A DNA stretch of 64,000 nt, taken from positions 248,001 through 312,000 of the forward strand of contig NZ_JAKIRP010000009.1 of assembly GCF_021646545.1 (NCBI RefSeq), read 5' to 3'. The notes below the pieces were generated by a model, which saw only the letters and a program-made list of their open reading frames with translations, ran no database searches and was not told the origin of the DNA. The DNA comes from Chitinophaga filiformis. GTDB lineage: Bacteria; Bacteroidota; Bacteroidia; Chitinophagales; Chitinophagaceae. Shown here one piece after another: positions 7,489 through 16,972 of this stretch (within the stretch, counting starts at the first letter, position 1; the number at the start of each line of letters is the position of its first letter). The position numbers and the translations under genes were made by a program.

Positions 7489-9759
7489 TTAAGCTAAGTC
7501 AAACCTGTCCAGGTTCATCACTTTATTCCATGCAGCTACAAAGTCCTTCACAAATTTTTCCTGAGCATCTGCACTTCCGTATACTTCTGCAACTGCTCTG
7601 AGTTCAGAGTTAGAGCCAAATACGAGATCTGCACGGGTGCCTGTCCATTTGATCTTACCGGTAGAACGATCACTGCCTTCGTAGAGCTCTTTATCAGCAG
7701 ATGTGGCTTTCCATGCGGTGCTCATATCAAGCAGGTTGATAAAGAAATCGTTCGTGAGCTGGCCCGGACGTGCGGTGAACACACCATGTTTGGAACCATC
7801 AAAGTTAGTATTCAGTACACGCATACCGCCTACCAATACTGTTAACTCAGGGGCGCTAAGTCTAAGCAGATGCGCCTTGTCTATCAGCAGCTCTTCAGTA
7901 GATACCGGAAATTTAGCTTTGCGGTAGTTACGGAATCCATCGGCAATTGGTTCCAGGTAGCCTACAGATTCTACATCCGTCTGTTCCTGGGAAGCATCCA
8001 TACGGCCGGGTGTAAAAGGAACGGTGATAGTCTGTCCTGCGTCTTTCGCAGCTTTTTCAACACCAGCGCAACCCGCCAGCACGATCAGGTCTGCCAGTGA
8101 AACTTTTTTACCGGCAGTCTGTGCACCATTGAATTCTTTTTGAATTCCCTCGAGCACACCCAATACCTTTTGCAGCTGTGTTGGATTATTTACTGCCCAA
8201 TATCTTTGCGGAGCCAGGCGAATGCGTGCGCCATTTGCACCACCACGTTTGTCTGTACCACGGAAGGTGGAAGCAGAAGCCCATGCAGTCGAAACCAGTT
8301 CAGATACACTTAAGCCGGAACCCAGTACTTTTGCCTTCAGGGCTGCAACATCTTTTTCATCTATCAATACGTGATTTACAGCAGGAATAGGATCTTGCCA
8401 GATCAGTTCTTCCTGTGGCACGTCTGGGCCCAGGTAACGTGCACGAGGTCCCATATCACGGTGAGTCAGCTTAAACCATGCCCGGGCAAATGCATCTGCA
8501 AATTCATCCGGATTTTCCAGGAAGCGCCTGGATATTTTTTCATAAGCCGGATCGAACCTTAAAGACAGGTCAGTGGTAAGCATAGTTGGCAGCTTGTTCG
8601 CGCCATTATGTGCATCCGGAATGATGTTGTCTGCATTTTTAGCAACCCACTGGTGAGCACCGGCGGGACTTTTCGTTAATTCCCATTCAAAACCAAAGAG
8701 GTTTTCGAAGAAGTTGTTACTCCATTGGGTAGGAGTTTTCGTCCATGTAACTTCAAGCCCACTGGTAATAGTATCAGCGCCTTTACCGGAACCATAACTG
8801 TTGCTCCAGCCAAGACCCTGTAGTTCGATATCAGAAGCTTCAGGCTCTTTTCCCACGTGAGTGGCAGGGGCTGCACCATGGGTTTTACCGAAGCTGTGTC
8901 CACCTGCTATCAGGGCCACTGTTTCTTCATCGTTCATCGCCATGCGGCCAAAAGTATCGCGGATATCTTTAGCGGCAGCAATAGGATCAGGATTACCGTC
9001 AGGACCTTCCGGATTTACGTAGATCAAACCCATTTGTACGGCAGCCAGTGGTTTTTCCAGGTTGCGTGAGTGGATATGACCGTCTGCATCGTCGTCAGAT
9101 ACCAGTACACCATGACCTTCTACCACACCAGGCGAGCCGTGAGCATAACGTATGTCGCCACCCAGCCAGGTGTTTTCAGCACCCCAGTAAACATCTTCAC
9201 TTGGTTCCCATACATCCGGACGTCCACCGGCAAATCCAAAGGTTTTAAAGCCCATTGACTCCAGCGCTACATTACCGGTAAGGATCAGCAGATCAGCCCA
9301 GGATATCTTACGGCCATATTTCTGCTTGATAGGCCAGAGTAACCTGCGGGCTTTATCAAGGCTCACGTTATCAGGCCAGCTGTTAAGCGGTGCAAAACGT
9401 TGCTGTCCTTCGCCACCGCCGCCACGACCGTCAAATACGCGGTAGGTACCCGCGCTATGCCATGCCATACGGATAAATAAAGGACCATAATGCCCGAAGT
9501 CTGCCGGCCACCAATCCTGTGAGTCTGTCATCAGCGCATGCAGGTCTTTCTTTACGGCTTCCAGGTCGAGACTTTTAAAAGCTTCGGCATAGTTGAAATC
9601 CTCATCCATTGGGTTTGATAGAGAGGAGTGCTGACGCAGTATATTGAGCTTTAACTGGTTGGGCCACCAGTCGCGGTTCCTGGTGCCACCACCGCCAACA
9701 TTCTGCTTCATAGTGCCGTTATGAAAGGGGCATTTACTGATATCCTGTACGTTTTCCAT
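7489..9759 (-). CDS. katG: Catalase-peroxidase
   Basis: A 756-residue bifunctional heme enzyme that destroys hydrogen peroxide and also works as a peroxidase; the length is normal for KatG. Both halves of the duplicated class I peroxidase fold are present. The distal pocket is seen as 'FIRMAWHSAGTYR' (Arg, Trp, His). The Tyr and Met of the Met-Tyr-Trp crosslink lie in 'LIYVNPEGPDGNPDP' and 'DTFGRMAMND'. The proximal heme His is in 'IAGGHSFGKTHGA'. No signal peptide is seen. The ATG at 9759 opens the conserved N-terminal 'CPFHNG' region. It is monocistronic, and a 16-bp palindrome lies about 90 bp upstream. Confidence 0.98.
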   Translation of the reverse strand: MENVQDISKCPFHNGTMKQNVGGGGTRNRDWWPNQLKLNILRQHSSLSNPMDEDFNYAEAFKSLDLEAVKKDLHALMTDSQDWWPADFGHYGPLFIRMAWHSAGTYRVFDGRGGGGEGQQRFAPLNSWPDNVSLDKARRLLWPIKQKYGRKISWADLLILTGNVALESMGFKTFGFAGGRPDVWEPSEDVYWGAENTWLGGDIRYAHGSPGVVEGHGVLVSDDDADGHIHSRNLEKPLAAVQMGLIYVNPEGPDGNPDPIAAAKDIRDTFGRMAMNDEETVALIAGGHSFGKTHGAAPATHVGKEPEASDIELQGLGWSNSYGSGKGADTITSGLEVTWTKTPTQWSNNFFENLFGFEWELTKSPAGAHQWVAKNADNIIPDAHNGANKLPTMLTTDLSLRFDPAYEKISRRFLENPDEFADAFARAWFKLTHRDMGPRARYLGPDVPQEELIWQDPIPAVNHVLIDEKDVAALKAKVLGSGLSVSELVSTAWASASTFRGTDKRGGANGARIRLAPQRYWAVNNPTQLQKVLGVLEGIQKEFNGAQTAGKKVSLADLIVLAGCAGVEKAAKDAGQTITVPFTPGRMDASQEQTDVESVGYLEPIADGFRNYRKAKFPVSTEELLIDKAHLLRLSAPELTVLVGGMRVLNTNFDGSKHGVFTARPGQLTNDFFINLLDMSTAWKATSADKELYEGSDRSTGKIKWTGTRADLVFGSNSELRAVAEVYGSADAQEKFVKDFVAAWNKVMNLDRFDLA

Positions 9760-9847
9760 TTTTATGAGTTTATGAAGTTAAATGAACAGTTTTTACACCT
9801 GGTTATTATGTATAGGACGGTAAAAGTATGATATTGGAGAAATAATC

Positions 9848-9863
9848 AAAATCAATTGATTTT
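9848..9863. promoter_or_regulatory. 16-bp palindrome upstream of katG
   Basis: The perfect palindrome AAAATCAATTGATTTT sits 89 bp upstream of the katG ATG in an AT-rich stretch. It could be an operator for a peroxide regulator, but AT-rich palindromes of this length also occur by chance. It does not match the consensus PerR box closely. Confidence 0.3.
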
Positions 9864-9985
9864 ATAATTTAATAGTTAAAATCTATTCTGTTACTTCGTG
9901 TCTCCTTCGGTGTATTGCGAAAGAGCCGCTCTGTAAATGGGTAGGTAGGGTGGGATAAAACGTGGACCGGGTGCGGTATATGCCG

Positions 9986-10021
9986 ATATTTTCCCCGTAT
10001 GTCAGCATACAGGGAAAATAT
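9986..10021 (-). terminator. Intrinsic terminator of the sulfatase gene
   Basis: 16-nt arms at 9986-10001 and 10006-10021 with a TCAG loop. The single non-Watson-Crick position becomes a G-U pair in minus-strand RNA, which fits a terminator for the minus-strand sulfatase ending at 10042. The arm's A/T-rich base gives a U-containing 3' side. Confidence 0.75.
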
Positions 10022-10041
10022 TGAGAAGGCTTCTTCTCTTG

Positions 10042-11361
10042 CTAATTTACGGGATATTGGTCTAAAAGTGTGGTGAGTTTTGCTACTATTTCCGGATGTT
10101 CACCGGAAAGATTTACTCTTTCGGCGGGATCATAATTAAGATTGAATAATTCAATAACAGGCTGTCCGGACAATTTAGTCCTTCTCAGTTTCCAGGGGCC
10201 CTGGCGTACCACCTCCGGAATGTTATTGTGTACATAATAAATTTCCCTGTGCGCATCCGGCGCATTATTCCGGGTAAGGACGGCAGCAATGGATTGACCG
10301 TCCAACACCGTATTGGCAGGTAATGGGCAGTGTACCCATTCTGCGAGTGTAGGCAGCACATCCAGGCAGGTCATAGCCGCCCCGCTCGTAGCTCCTTTGA
10401 GCGTGTGGTTCTTCCAGTAAACAATAAAAGGCACCCGTACACCACCTTCATAAGTAGTGGCTTTACTTCCTCTGAATACACCTGTATAGCCGGTGTGATA
10501 AGACCTGGTGACACTGTCGTCCGCCATGCGACCCGGATAATCATTCCATGGCCCATTATCGCTGGAAAACATAAAAATGGTATTGTCTGCCATGCCTTGT
10601 TGCTCCAGCGTTTTCCAGATAGCTGCCAGCCCTGCGTCCAGTTCAGCAATCACCGCTCCCAGCTCTCCTCCGTTTTCCATGCTGCTGTTCTTTCTGCGGG
10701 CTGCATAATATACCGGCAGGTGGGGCATATTGTGCGACAGGTACAAAAAGAACGGCTGGTCTTTCTTTTGCTCCTTTATAAATTGTACGGCCTCCCTGGT
10801 ATATACTCCTGTTAAAGTGCTATCGTGCGGTCTTAACACTGCTGGTGTATAGTTACGATACAGTTTCATGATAGTATCGCTCTTAACATAGGGTGGATGA
10901 TAATCGTGGCTGTATAGCAATCCGAAATAGGAGTCAAAGCCCTGGTTCATGGGCAGGTTGGCGGGATGGTCGCCGAGGTGCCATTTACCAACCATGGCAG
11001 TTCTGTAGCCTGATGCCTTGAGCATTTCTGCAATTGTTATTTCCTTTGCCGGTAATCCTAATGGTGAACCAGGCGCCAGTGGCAACGGAATATTGGGCCG
11101 CGTGCAATACCTGCCAGTAAGTAAGGAAGCTCTTGAAGGGGAGCAGGTAGGACTGGTAACAACATAATTGGTGGCCCTTACACCCATCCCCGCCATCCGG
11201 TCTAAAAAAGGTGTTTTAATAACAGGGTTGCCATAACAGGAAAGATCAGCATATCCCAGGTCATCCGTTAGTACAAAAATGATATTGGGCCGCTGCTGGG
11301 AAAATAGCTTATGGCTGTAAAAGAACATGGCCAGTAGGACCAGGAGACCTGATAAACGCAT
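10042..11361 (-). CDS. Secreted type I sulfatase (arylsulfatase family)
   Basis: A 439-residue alkaline-phosphatase-superfamily hydrolase that removes sulfate from an organic ester, probably a glycan. The signal peptide spans residues 1-21 (ending KLFSQ). The metal-binding 'FVLTDDLGYADL' (Asp 33-34) and the formylglycine signature 'CSPSRASLLTGR' (Cys 73, to be oxidised to formylglycine) are intact. They are followed by 'MVGKWHLGDH', 'FSSDNGPW' and 'GSKATTYEGGVRVPFIVYW', all typical of S1 sulfatases. No sulfatase-maturating enzyme is encoded in this window. It is not adjacent to glycan genes here, so the substrate cannot be inferred from context. It is followed by its own terminator. Confidence 0.95.
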   Translation of the reverse strand: MRLSGLLVLLAMFFYSHKLFSQQRPNIIFVLTDDLGYADLSCYGNPVIKTPFLDRMAGMGVRATNYVVTSPTCSPSRASLLTGRYCTRPNIPLPLAPGSPLGLPAKEITIAEMLKASGYRTAMVGKWHLGDHPANLPMNQGFDSYFGLLYSHDYHPPYVKSDTIMKLYRNYTPAVLRPHDSTLTGVYTREAVQFIKEQKKDQPFFLYLSHNMPHLPVYYAARRKNSSMENGGELGAVIAELDAGLAAIWKTLEQQGMADNTIFMFSSDNGPWNDYPGRMADDSVTRSYHTGYTGVFRGSKATTYEGGVRVPFIVYWKNHTLKGATSGAAMTCLDVLPTLAEWVHCPLPANTVLDGQSIAAVLTRNNAPDAHREIYYVHNNIPEVVRQGPWKLRRTKLSGQPVIELFNLNYDPAERVNLSGEHPEIVAKLTTLLDQYPVN

Positions 11362-11567
11362 GTATATTTATTTAATGGTAAAAAAGTAGTTCACTAAGAT
11401 AATACCTGCGGCCATTTATTACATACCTTTTTGACGCTGTTGCAGATATATTGACCGTATATCAGCCGCAATATACAGGTATCATTATTTCAGGAGGAAT
11501 ATCAGGAAATGAGGCTAACTTGTATATTATTGTATCTTCCCATAACCCACCTATACGTAAATAGAAT

Positions 11568-12785
11568 ATGAAAGACAGATTACCCGACATTCAGGACATA
11601 GCTCCATCAGTACGTTCCGGCATTGCCATTATACTAAAGCAGTCGCTGGCAGTACTATTATTCATCCCATCAATGCTGATGGCGCAGAATTCCTTTAAAG
11701 TAGAAGGGAAGGTGGATGCATTGAAGACCGGCGACAAGATCTTCCTGGTATACCAATTGGACGACAAACAGATAACTGACTCAGCTATTGTCCAGGACGG
11801 GCGCTTTGTCTTTACAGGTAAATTAGAATACCCTGTTTACTCGTCTATATTTCTTCATAAGAACCCTTATGTCTACAAACTGGCCAAGGGAGAAACCATG
11901 GATTTCTTCCGGTTTTACCTGGAGCCCGCTGCGTTTACAGTCGCGGCGCCTGACTCTCTGAAACATCTTGAGATCAAAGGTTCTGTTACCAACGACCTGA
12001 ATAAGGAAGTCCTGGCCTTATTAAAACCGAATGACGACGGTTTTACCGCCTTAAATAAAGAATTTAGCGCATTACCCGAAGCACAACAAAAGGATAAACA
12101 GGTGTATGCCAGTTTTGAAGCAAGGGAGAAGCTGCTCCTAAAAGAATCCTACCAGATCCGTCTTGACTTCGCAAAGAAACACCTGGATGCATATTTTAGC
12201 CTGGTCAACTTATCATATGCAACCGCCGAAGCGGATCTTAATGGGGATATTGAAGCAACTTTCAACCGGCTTTCCCCGGCGTTGAAAAAGACACCACTGG
12301 CTAAAGACATACTTGTCCGGCTGGCCGCTGTAAGGAATACCCAGATCGGAAAGATGGCGCCAGATTTTCAGCAAACCGCTCCCGATGGAAAGAAAGTTAA
12401 ACTCTCTGATTTCAGATCGCAATATGTGTTGCTCGATTTTTGGGCAAGCTGGTGCGGGCCGTGCCGTGAAGAAAATCCTAATGTAGTGGCAGCCTATAAG
12501 CAGTATAAAGACAAGGGATTTACTGTATTGGGCGTTTCACTGGATGGCCCCAGTCAACGGGAGGCCTGGCTCAAGGCTATTGAAAAAGACCAGTTAGACT
12601 GGACGCAGGTAAGCGATTTGAAAGGATGGAATAACACAGCGGCAAAAATATATAACATCCGTGCAATCCCCGCTAACTTCCTCCTGGACCCTGGCGGCAA
12701 GATCATTGCACGCGATCTGCGGGGTAAGGCCTTAGAGGAAAAGCTGGCAGAGATCTTTAAAGGGGCAGTAGCGGTCGGGGAATAA
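11568..12785 (+). CDS. DUF4369/TlpA-like thiol-disulfide oxidoreductase
   Basis: A 405-residue envelope protein. The N-terminus carries 20-25 hydrophilic residues before a hydrophobic signal segment (IILKQSLAVLLFIPSMLMAQ, cleavage near residue 40). Next comes a DUF4369 beta-rich domain (about 43-150, 'KVEGKVDALKTGDKIFLVY') and a helical linker. A TlpA/AhpC-like thioredoxin domain follows from about residue 265, with active site 'FWASWCGPCREENP' (Cys 296 and 299) and the cis-Pro segment 'IRAIPANFLLDPGG'. Proteins of this architecture are abundant in Chitinophagaceae and are thought to reduce periplasmic disulfides. It appears to form its own unit, with the PepSY-like gene following about 140 bp later. 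Confidence 0.93.
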   Translation: MKDRLPDIQDIAPSVRSGIAIILKQSLAVLLFIPSMLMAQNSFKVEGKVDALKTGDKIFLVYQLDDKQITDSAIVQDGRFVFTGKLEYPVYSSIFLHKNPYVYKLAKGETMDFFRFYLEPAAFTVAAPDSLKHLEIKGSVTNDLNKEVLALLKPNDDGFTALNKEFSALPEAQQKDKQVYASFEAREKLLLKESYQIRLDFAKKHLDAYFSLVNLSYATAEADLNGDIEATFNRLSPALKKTPLAKDILVRLAAVRNTQIGKMAPDFQQTAPDGKKVKLSDFRSQYVLLDFWASWCGPCREENPNVVAAYKQYKDKGFTVLGVSLDGPSQREAWLKAIEKDQLDWTQVSDLKGWNNTAAKIYNIRAIPANFLLDPGGKIIARDLRGKALEEKLAEIFKGAVAVGE

Positions 12786-12926
12786 GGTTCCTGTGTTTAC
12801 ATGAGTTTAATAAAGAAGCATTTCCAGGGAAAAGATCCCTATTCCGTTTTATACAATTTTAAAGTTGGACGCCATTCTACCTTTACATCATCAACAACAA
12901 AATTGTCTTTATTAAAATCTGAAACC

Positions 12927-13412
12927 ATGAAACGAAATACTCTTTTACGTGTAGCTGTTTTTCATCCAATGTTTAATCTGAAAAGGATTGTCCTGTTAGC
13001 AGTATTGGTGCTCTGTTCACAGTTACCATTGTTTGCTGCTCCGGATGAAGCAGTGTTACGCCTTTTCCATCGCTCCTTCCCCGAGGCGGAATACATCAGA
13101 TGGACGGAAGATGGAGAATACGATGTTGTATGTTTTGTTCAGAATGAAAGTCAGTACAGGATCTGGTATGACAGACAAGGTACACTGATCTATTCGCTAC
13201 GGTACTGTGGTGAAAACGAGCTGCCTTTAACAGTACTGAGAGGTGTAAAGAAAAAGTACCGCGACATGCATATTGAGGGTGTTACAGAAGTGACCAATAA
13301 GGCCGGGGTAATCTATGAGCTGATGCTTTGCGACGATAAGAAATGGTATGCAGTGACCAGCACGGTTTCCGGTAATGTAGCACTGAAATATTCAATGAAG
13401 AAACAGTTATAA
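12927..13412 (+). CDS. Secreted PepSY-like (putative beta-lactamase-inhibitor-like) protein
   Basis: A 161-residue protein. The start was set at the ATG at 12927, which places a hydrophobic signal segment (LKRIVLLAVLVLCSQLPLFA) at about residues 16-35; an upstream ATG at 12801 adds 42 residues without signal character. The mature part has two repeats of the PepSY-like/BLIP-like alpha-beta unit: 'VLRLFHRSFPEAEYIRWTEDGEYDVVCFVQNESQYRIWYDRQGTLI' type features in the first and 'VLRGVKKKYRDMHIEGVTEVTNKAGVIYELMLCDDKKWYAV' in the second (quoted as landmarks, residues about 38-85 and 95-140). The function is unknown. It is common in Bacteroidota as small periplasmic proteins, sometimes beside two-component systems; no such neighbour is here. 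Confidence 0.75.
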   Translation: MKRNTLLRVAVFHPMFNLKRIVLLAVLVLCSQLPLFAAPDEAVLRLFHRSFPEAEYIRWTEDGEYDVVCFVQNESQYRIWYDRQGTLIYSLRYCGENELPLTVLRGVKKKYRDMHIEGVTEVTNKAGVIYELMLCDDKKWYAVTSTVSGNVALKYSMKKQL

Positions 13413-13422
13413 TGTCAAAAAA

Positions 13423-13460
13423 AAAAGAACGGTGACTACATCAGCAGTTACCGTTCTTTT
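13423..13460. terminator. Bidirectional terminator between convergent genes
   Basis: 15-nt arms at 13423-13437 and 13446-13460 (core AAGAACGGT / ACCGTTCTT, one G-U position) with an 8-nt loop. They are bordered by an A-run on the left and a T-run on the right. It separates the PepSY-like gene (+) from the large bactofilin-like gene (-). Confidence 0.9.
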
Positions 13461-13482
13461 TCACAGGATAATAATGATCTCA

Positions 13483-15957
13483 TTATTCATCTCCCGGCAT
13501 AATGATATGACTTCCTTTTTTGATTGTCTCATACTTGTCGCACCAGTTGATCCAGTGGATCAGTTCAGGATGCATAGGAGTTATGCTGTCGTCCCCAAGA
13601 AGCATATAGGATGCGCCAGCCTGCATTGTTAACCTGCTTTGCAGCCTTTCAATCCAGTCCTGCCAGAACGCGATATCTCCACGCTCATTATACACATAGT
13701 TCCAGAAGGTTTCCTGATACTCGCGATAAGGTTGCAGATTCAGCGGATCTCCATCTCCGGCAATGTCGAGCAGTGCGTCAGCGATCTCCTTCAAAGCGTT
13801 TTCCTCTTCCTCATCCACAACGGTGAAGTATTTCGGATAGATACCCATTGGATGCATCAGCTCATTAAAGATAGCAAGGTCATTAACATGCATGCCTGCA
13901 ATGATGAACGAACCGATTCCCGCGTCGAGACGCAGTATTGCTCCTTCACGTGATGCAAGATCCGCATTCAGTTCAGTCATGAAATCCCGGTCAATGGGTC
14001 GGGTCTTATACTGCTCAGGGATCTCATAGGTGATGCCCCAGTTATAATTGGTAACAGTATCCAGTTCTTCTGCTTTTTCCGCCAGGGGCTTTTTTCTGGT
14101 GATCTCCTCTGCAAAGCCCCATTGTATCAGTCCGTCCAATAATGCAGCTGCTGGCGCCCACGAAGGATAGTTGGCCAGACCGCGGTGCTCGCTGTCTTCC
14201 TGGTACCTGGCAAAGATATACGCAAAGGGATAGGCTGCGGCATAGAGCACTCTTCTGCAGATCGTAGTCGCGGCAGCCTGAAATATTATTTCCTCCTGGT
14301 CATTCCGGAACATCCAGACCAGTTTCCACAATTGCTCCTGGTCGATGTTCTGAACATATTTATTATTCCAGCGTACCTTACGTTTTATGATCGTACTGAT
14401 ATGAGAAAAGTGTTCCAGTATATCAGCAGCAGCTGCAGCGGGTGCCGGTATCCAGTCTTCCCCCTCTTTTATCATCGTGACGATGGTATCATCATTGGAC
14501 AGATACCAGCAATAGTATTTGCCTTTATTAAGGTTGATAGCAATCACCGATGCAGGGCTATCGTCACCATTAGCATCTATGTCTCCGCCCGCCCTGTTCA
14601 ATGTGATATGCCAGTCGTCCTCACTGAACGCAACTTTAAAATTGTCCGGCCCCAGGAGCGGACCATTGATGATCGCCTGAATGGCATCCCTGGTGATCGC
14701 TGCATATCGCACCTGCTGTTTGAGCAGGGGAAGGCCCTCGCGGATTGTGCTATATGGCAGGAAGCCGTCTTCTTCATCGAAAAAGTCCTCTATCAACTTT
14801 TCCTTTATAATGTCGTTGTCATCTTCGTCATACAGTTCCAGTACTTTCACTGCAGCATGGTCTGAAAAGTCAAAGTGATAATCGTCTGATATTACCAGAG
14901 GGCACCAGACGTAGGATGTACTATAAAGTTCTCCGTGGTTATATATGCCTATCAGCACCTCTTCAACAGCAATGTACCCGGTGATGTAAATGATTTGTCC
15001 GCCGACACATACATTTTTCGCCTTCAGATTGCCGAGCACTATCAATGAACAGGCACCATCAGTATTTTCGTTGATGATACTACCTTTTACATGAAGGTCT
15101 CCTACGACTACTATGCCCATATAGTCAATATCCAGGTCCAGCTCATCCAGTGCGGTAGTGCCGTTATAGAGCAGGAATTTGTCATCCGGTAATCCCGGAT
15201 CACGTTTTTCCGCAATAGCAAAAGGGTAATCTTCGTATTTGCACTTCAGATGCTGTATCAGCGGTTTTATCTCCTCCCACGAAACAACTTTTGCTTCGGG
15301 ATTATTGGCAGCGGATATGTTACCTAGGTTATCGCTGAATACAGGCTTTCCATCCTTCAGCAGATGTAACAGGCGGACATCGCCGGCAAAGAGGTAGTCA
15401 TCCTTATCAAGTAACTCATCAGCCACGTCAGGCAATAAAATATGCCGCCAGTTAGTATAATCAGCCGCTTTGATGTGCCATCCACGGCAAAAGGTGGCAG
15501 CGTTGATCTTTCCTTTAATGGTGGCGCCATGCTCATCGATAATCAGTAGCCTGGCATGCAGGTCACCCTGAATCCCCACATTTCCATGGTTGTAGTAAGC
15601 GAGCATCGCATCTGCTACCGTTACATCCCCGTCTACAATGATCTCAGTACATCCTGCTGCCAGGGTTTTACAGGTGAGAGATCCATGTACGATCAGGAAG
15701 GCAGAATAGGTGTCGATCTCAAAGTCGATAATGGGGGCGTTAACGGTTAGGTTGCCGTTTACAATAATACCTGCGGTCTTTTCTTCAGTATAGAGGTCGT
15801 TCAGATCCACATATTCGTTCAGGATAGTGTCTCCTTCATATATCCTAACGGTGAGGGAGTCAGCATTATCTTCCAGCAGCATGTCGAAATCTGTAGCGAG
15901 TGGGGTTACCAATTCCTGGTCTATTGCGTCCCTTAATGATAGTGTGGTGAAGTTCAC
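13483..15957 (-). CDS. Large double beta-solenoid (bactofilin/polymer-forming-like) protein
   Basis: An 824-residue cytoplasmic protein (no signal peptide; the frame opens with GTG at 15957). Two regions, about residues 75-160 and 275-360, are made of short repeats alternating hydrophobic strands with Gly/Asp turns, such as 'GIIVNGNLTVNAPIID', 'FLIVHGSLTCKTLAAG', 'EIIVDGDVTVADAML' and, in the second, 'GIVVVGDLHVKGSIIN' and 'LIVLGNLKAKNVCVGG'. This is the pattern of bactofilin-type beta-helices (polymer-forming cytoskeletal family). In both halves the solenoid ends in 'YYNHGNVG' / 'IYNHGELY', so the protein contains an internal duplication. The remaining C-terminal 400 residues are acidic and Trp-rich and match nothing I recognise with confidence. 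A scaffold or immunity-like role is possible but unproven. Confidence 0.6.
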   Translation of the reverse strand: MNFTTLSLRDAIDQELVTPLATDFDMLLEDNADSLTVRIYEGDTILNEYVDLNDLYTEEKTAGIIVNGNLTVNAPIIDFEIDTYSAFLIVHGSLTCKTLAAGCTEIIVDGDVTVADAMLAYYNHGNVGIQGDLHARLLIIDEHGATIKGKINAATFCRGWHIKAADYTNWRHILLPDVADELLDKDDYLFAGDVRLLHLLKDGKPVFSDNLGNISAANNPEAKVVSWEEIKPLIQHLKCKYEDYPFAIAEKRDPGLPDDKFLLYNGTTALDELDLDIDYMGIVVVGDLHVKGSIINENTDGACSLIVLGNLKAKNVCVGGQIIYITGYIAVEEVLIGIYNHGELYSTSYVWCPLVISDDYHFDFSDHAAVKVLELYDEDDNDIIKEKLIEDFFDEEDGFLPYSTIREGLPLLKQQVRYAAITRDAIQAIINGPLLGPDNFKVAFSEDDWHITLNRAGGDIDANGDDSPASVIAINLNKGKYYCWYLSNDDTIVTMIKEGEDWIPAPAAAAADILEHFSHISTIIKRKVRWNNKYVQNIDQEQLWKLVWMFRNDQEEIIFQAAATTICRRVLYAAAYPFAYIFARYQEDSEHRGLANYPSWAPAAALLDGLIQWGFAEEITRKKPLAEKAEELDTVTNYNWGITYEIPEQYKTRPIDRDFMTELNADLASREGAILRLDAGIGSFIIAGMHVNDLAIFNELMHPMGIYPKYFTVVDEEEENALKEIADALLDIAGDGDPLNLQPYREYQETFWNYVYNERGDIAFWQDWIERLQSRLTMQAGASYMLLGDDSITPMHPELIHWINWCDKYETIKKGSHIIMPGDE

Positions 15958-16001
15958 GGCATAAGTTATTAATCGGGGATGAAGATAATAAGAAAATAGC
16001 T

Positions 16002-16925
16002 TTACTCAACACCTTTCACCTTCATATCGAGGGTATAAATTGCCTCGGAGGCAGTTATAAATAATTTGTTCTTTTTTTTGCCCCCGAAAGCAACATTGGC
16101 TGTCCAACCTTCAGGGATCGCAATATGCGCTATCTGTACTCCCCGGCTGTTGAATACCGTAACGCCTCTGCCGGTTAAATACACGTTGCCCTGGTTGTCA
16201 GTTGTCATACCGTCGGAGCCCATATTTGCAAAGAGTTTTGCCTCACTTAAAGCCCCATCTTTATTGATCGTATAGCGATAAGTTTTGCCGCCCTGAAGGT
16301 CTGATACATACAGGTACCTGCCATCCGCCGTACCGGCAATACCATTGGGACGCTGCAGGGTGTCGACAACGGGCACTACTTTTCTGCTGCCGCGCAACCA
16401 CACATAAACTTTTTCTCTTTCTATTTCAGGCTTTGTCCTTTCCCACCAGCTACGTTGATAGTACGGATCTGTGAAATAAATATCTCCACGTGGCGATACC
16501 CAAAGGTCATTAGGTCCATTCAGTTTTTTACCGTTAAGATCATTGATCAGTACCGTTATCTTCCTGTGAGCATCGATCATCCAAAGCTGGTTCTTTTCAT
16601 CAGCACACGAATAGAGATTGCCTTTTTTATCGATGTATAACCCGTTTGATCTGCCAGCACTGTCCATGAAAACAGAGAGACGACCATCGGTACTGTATTT
16701 CCAGATCTTATTGTTAGGTTGGTCTGTAAAATAGATATTGCCCTGTTTGTCTGCCGCCGGGCCTTCCGTAAACGCGAAAGTCCTGGCAATCAGTTGCGGC
16801 GTGGCGCCATCAGCTATTATACCGGTATCGGTTACATGTTGATAGTTTACCGCGAAAGCCAATTCGGTCTTTGCAAAGAGGTAGAGAGCAAGTATAAAGG
16901 CGACAGCAGCTCTGACAGATATCAT
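16002..16925 (-). CDS. SMP-30/gluconolactonase-family secreted beta-propeller
   Basis: A 307-residue protein with a signal peptide (residues 1-25, ending ELAFA). It has the six-bladed propeller of the SMP-30/LRE family, whose members hydrolyse sugar lactones. Typical landmarks are 'FTEGPAADKQGNIYFTDQPNNKIWKYS' (Glu of the metal site at the start), 'LNGPNDLWVSPRGDIYFTDPYY' (Asn-Asp metal ligands), 'RPNGIAGTADGRYLYVSD' and 'GSDGMTTDNQGNVYLTG' (Asp ligand). All expected metal ligands appear intact. It lies between two other secreted-protein genes on the minus strand, 47 bp from the upstream PD40 gene, and they could be cotranscribed. Confidence 0.93.
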   Translation of the reverse strand: MISVRAAVAFILALYLFAKTELAFAVNYQHVTDTGIIADGATPQLIARTFAFTEGPAADKQGNIYFTDQPNNKIWKYSTDGRLSVFMDSAGRSNGLYIDKKGNLYSCADEKNQLWMIDAHRKITVLINDLNGKKLNGPNDLWVSPRGDIYFTDPYYQRSWWERTKPEIEREKVYVWLRGSRKVVPVVDTLQRPNGIAGTADGRYLYVSDLQGGKTYRYTINKDGALSEAKLFANMGSDGMTTDNQGNVYLTGRGVTVFNSRGVQIAHIAIPEGWTANVAFGGKKKNKLFITASEAIYTLDMKVKGVE

Positions 16926-16972
16926 AACGTTGTTTTTTGAGAGCGGGAAAGATAAGAAAATAAATTACAGCT

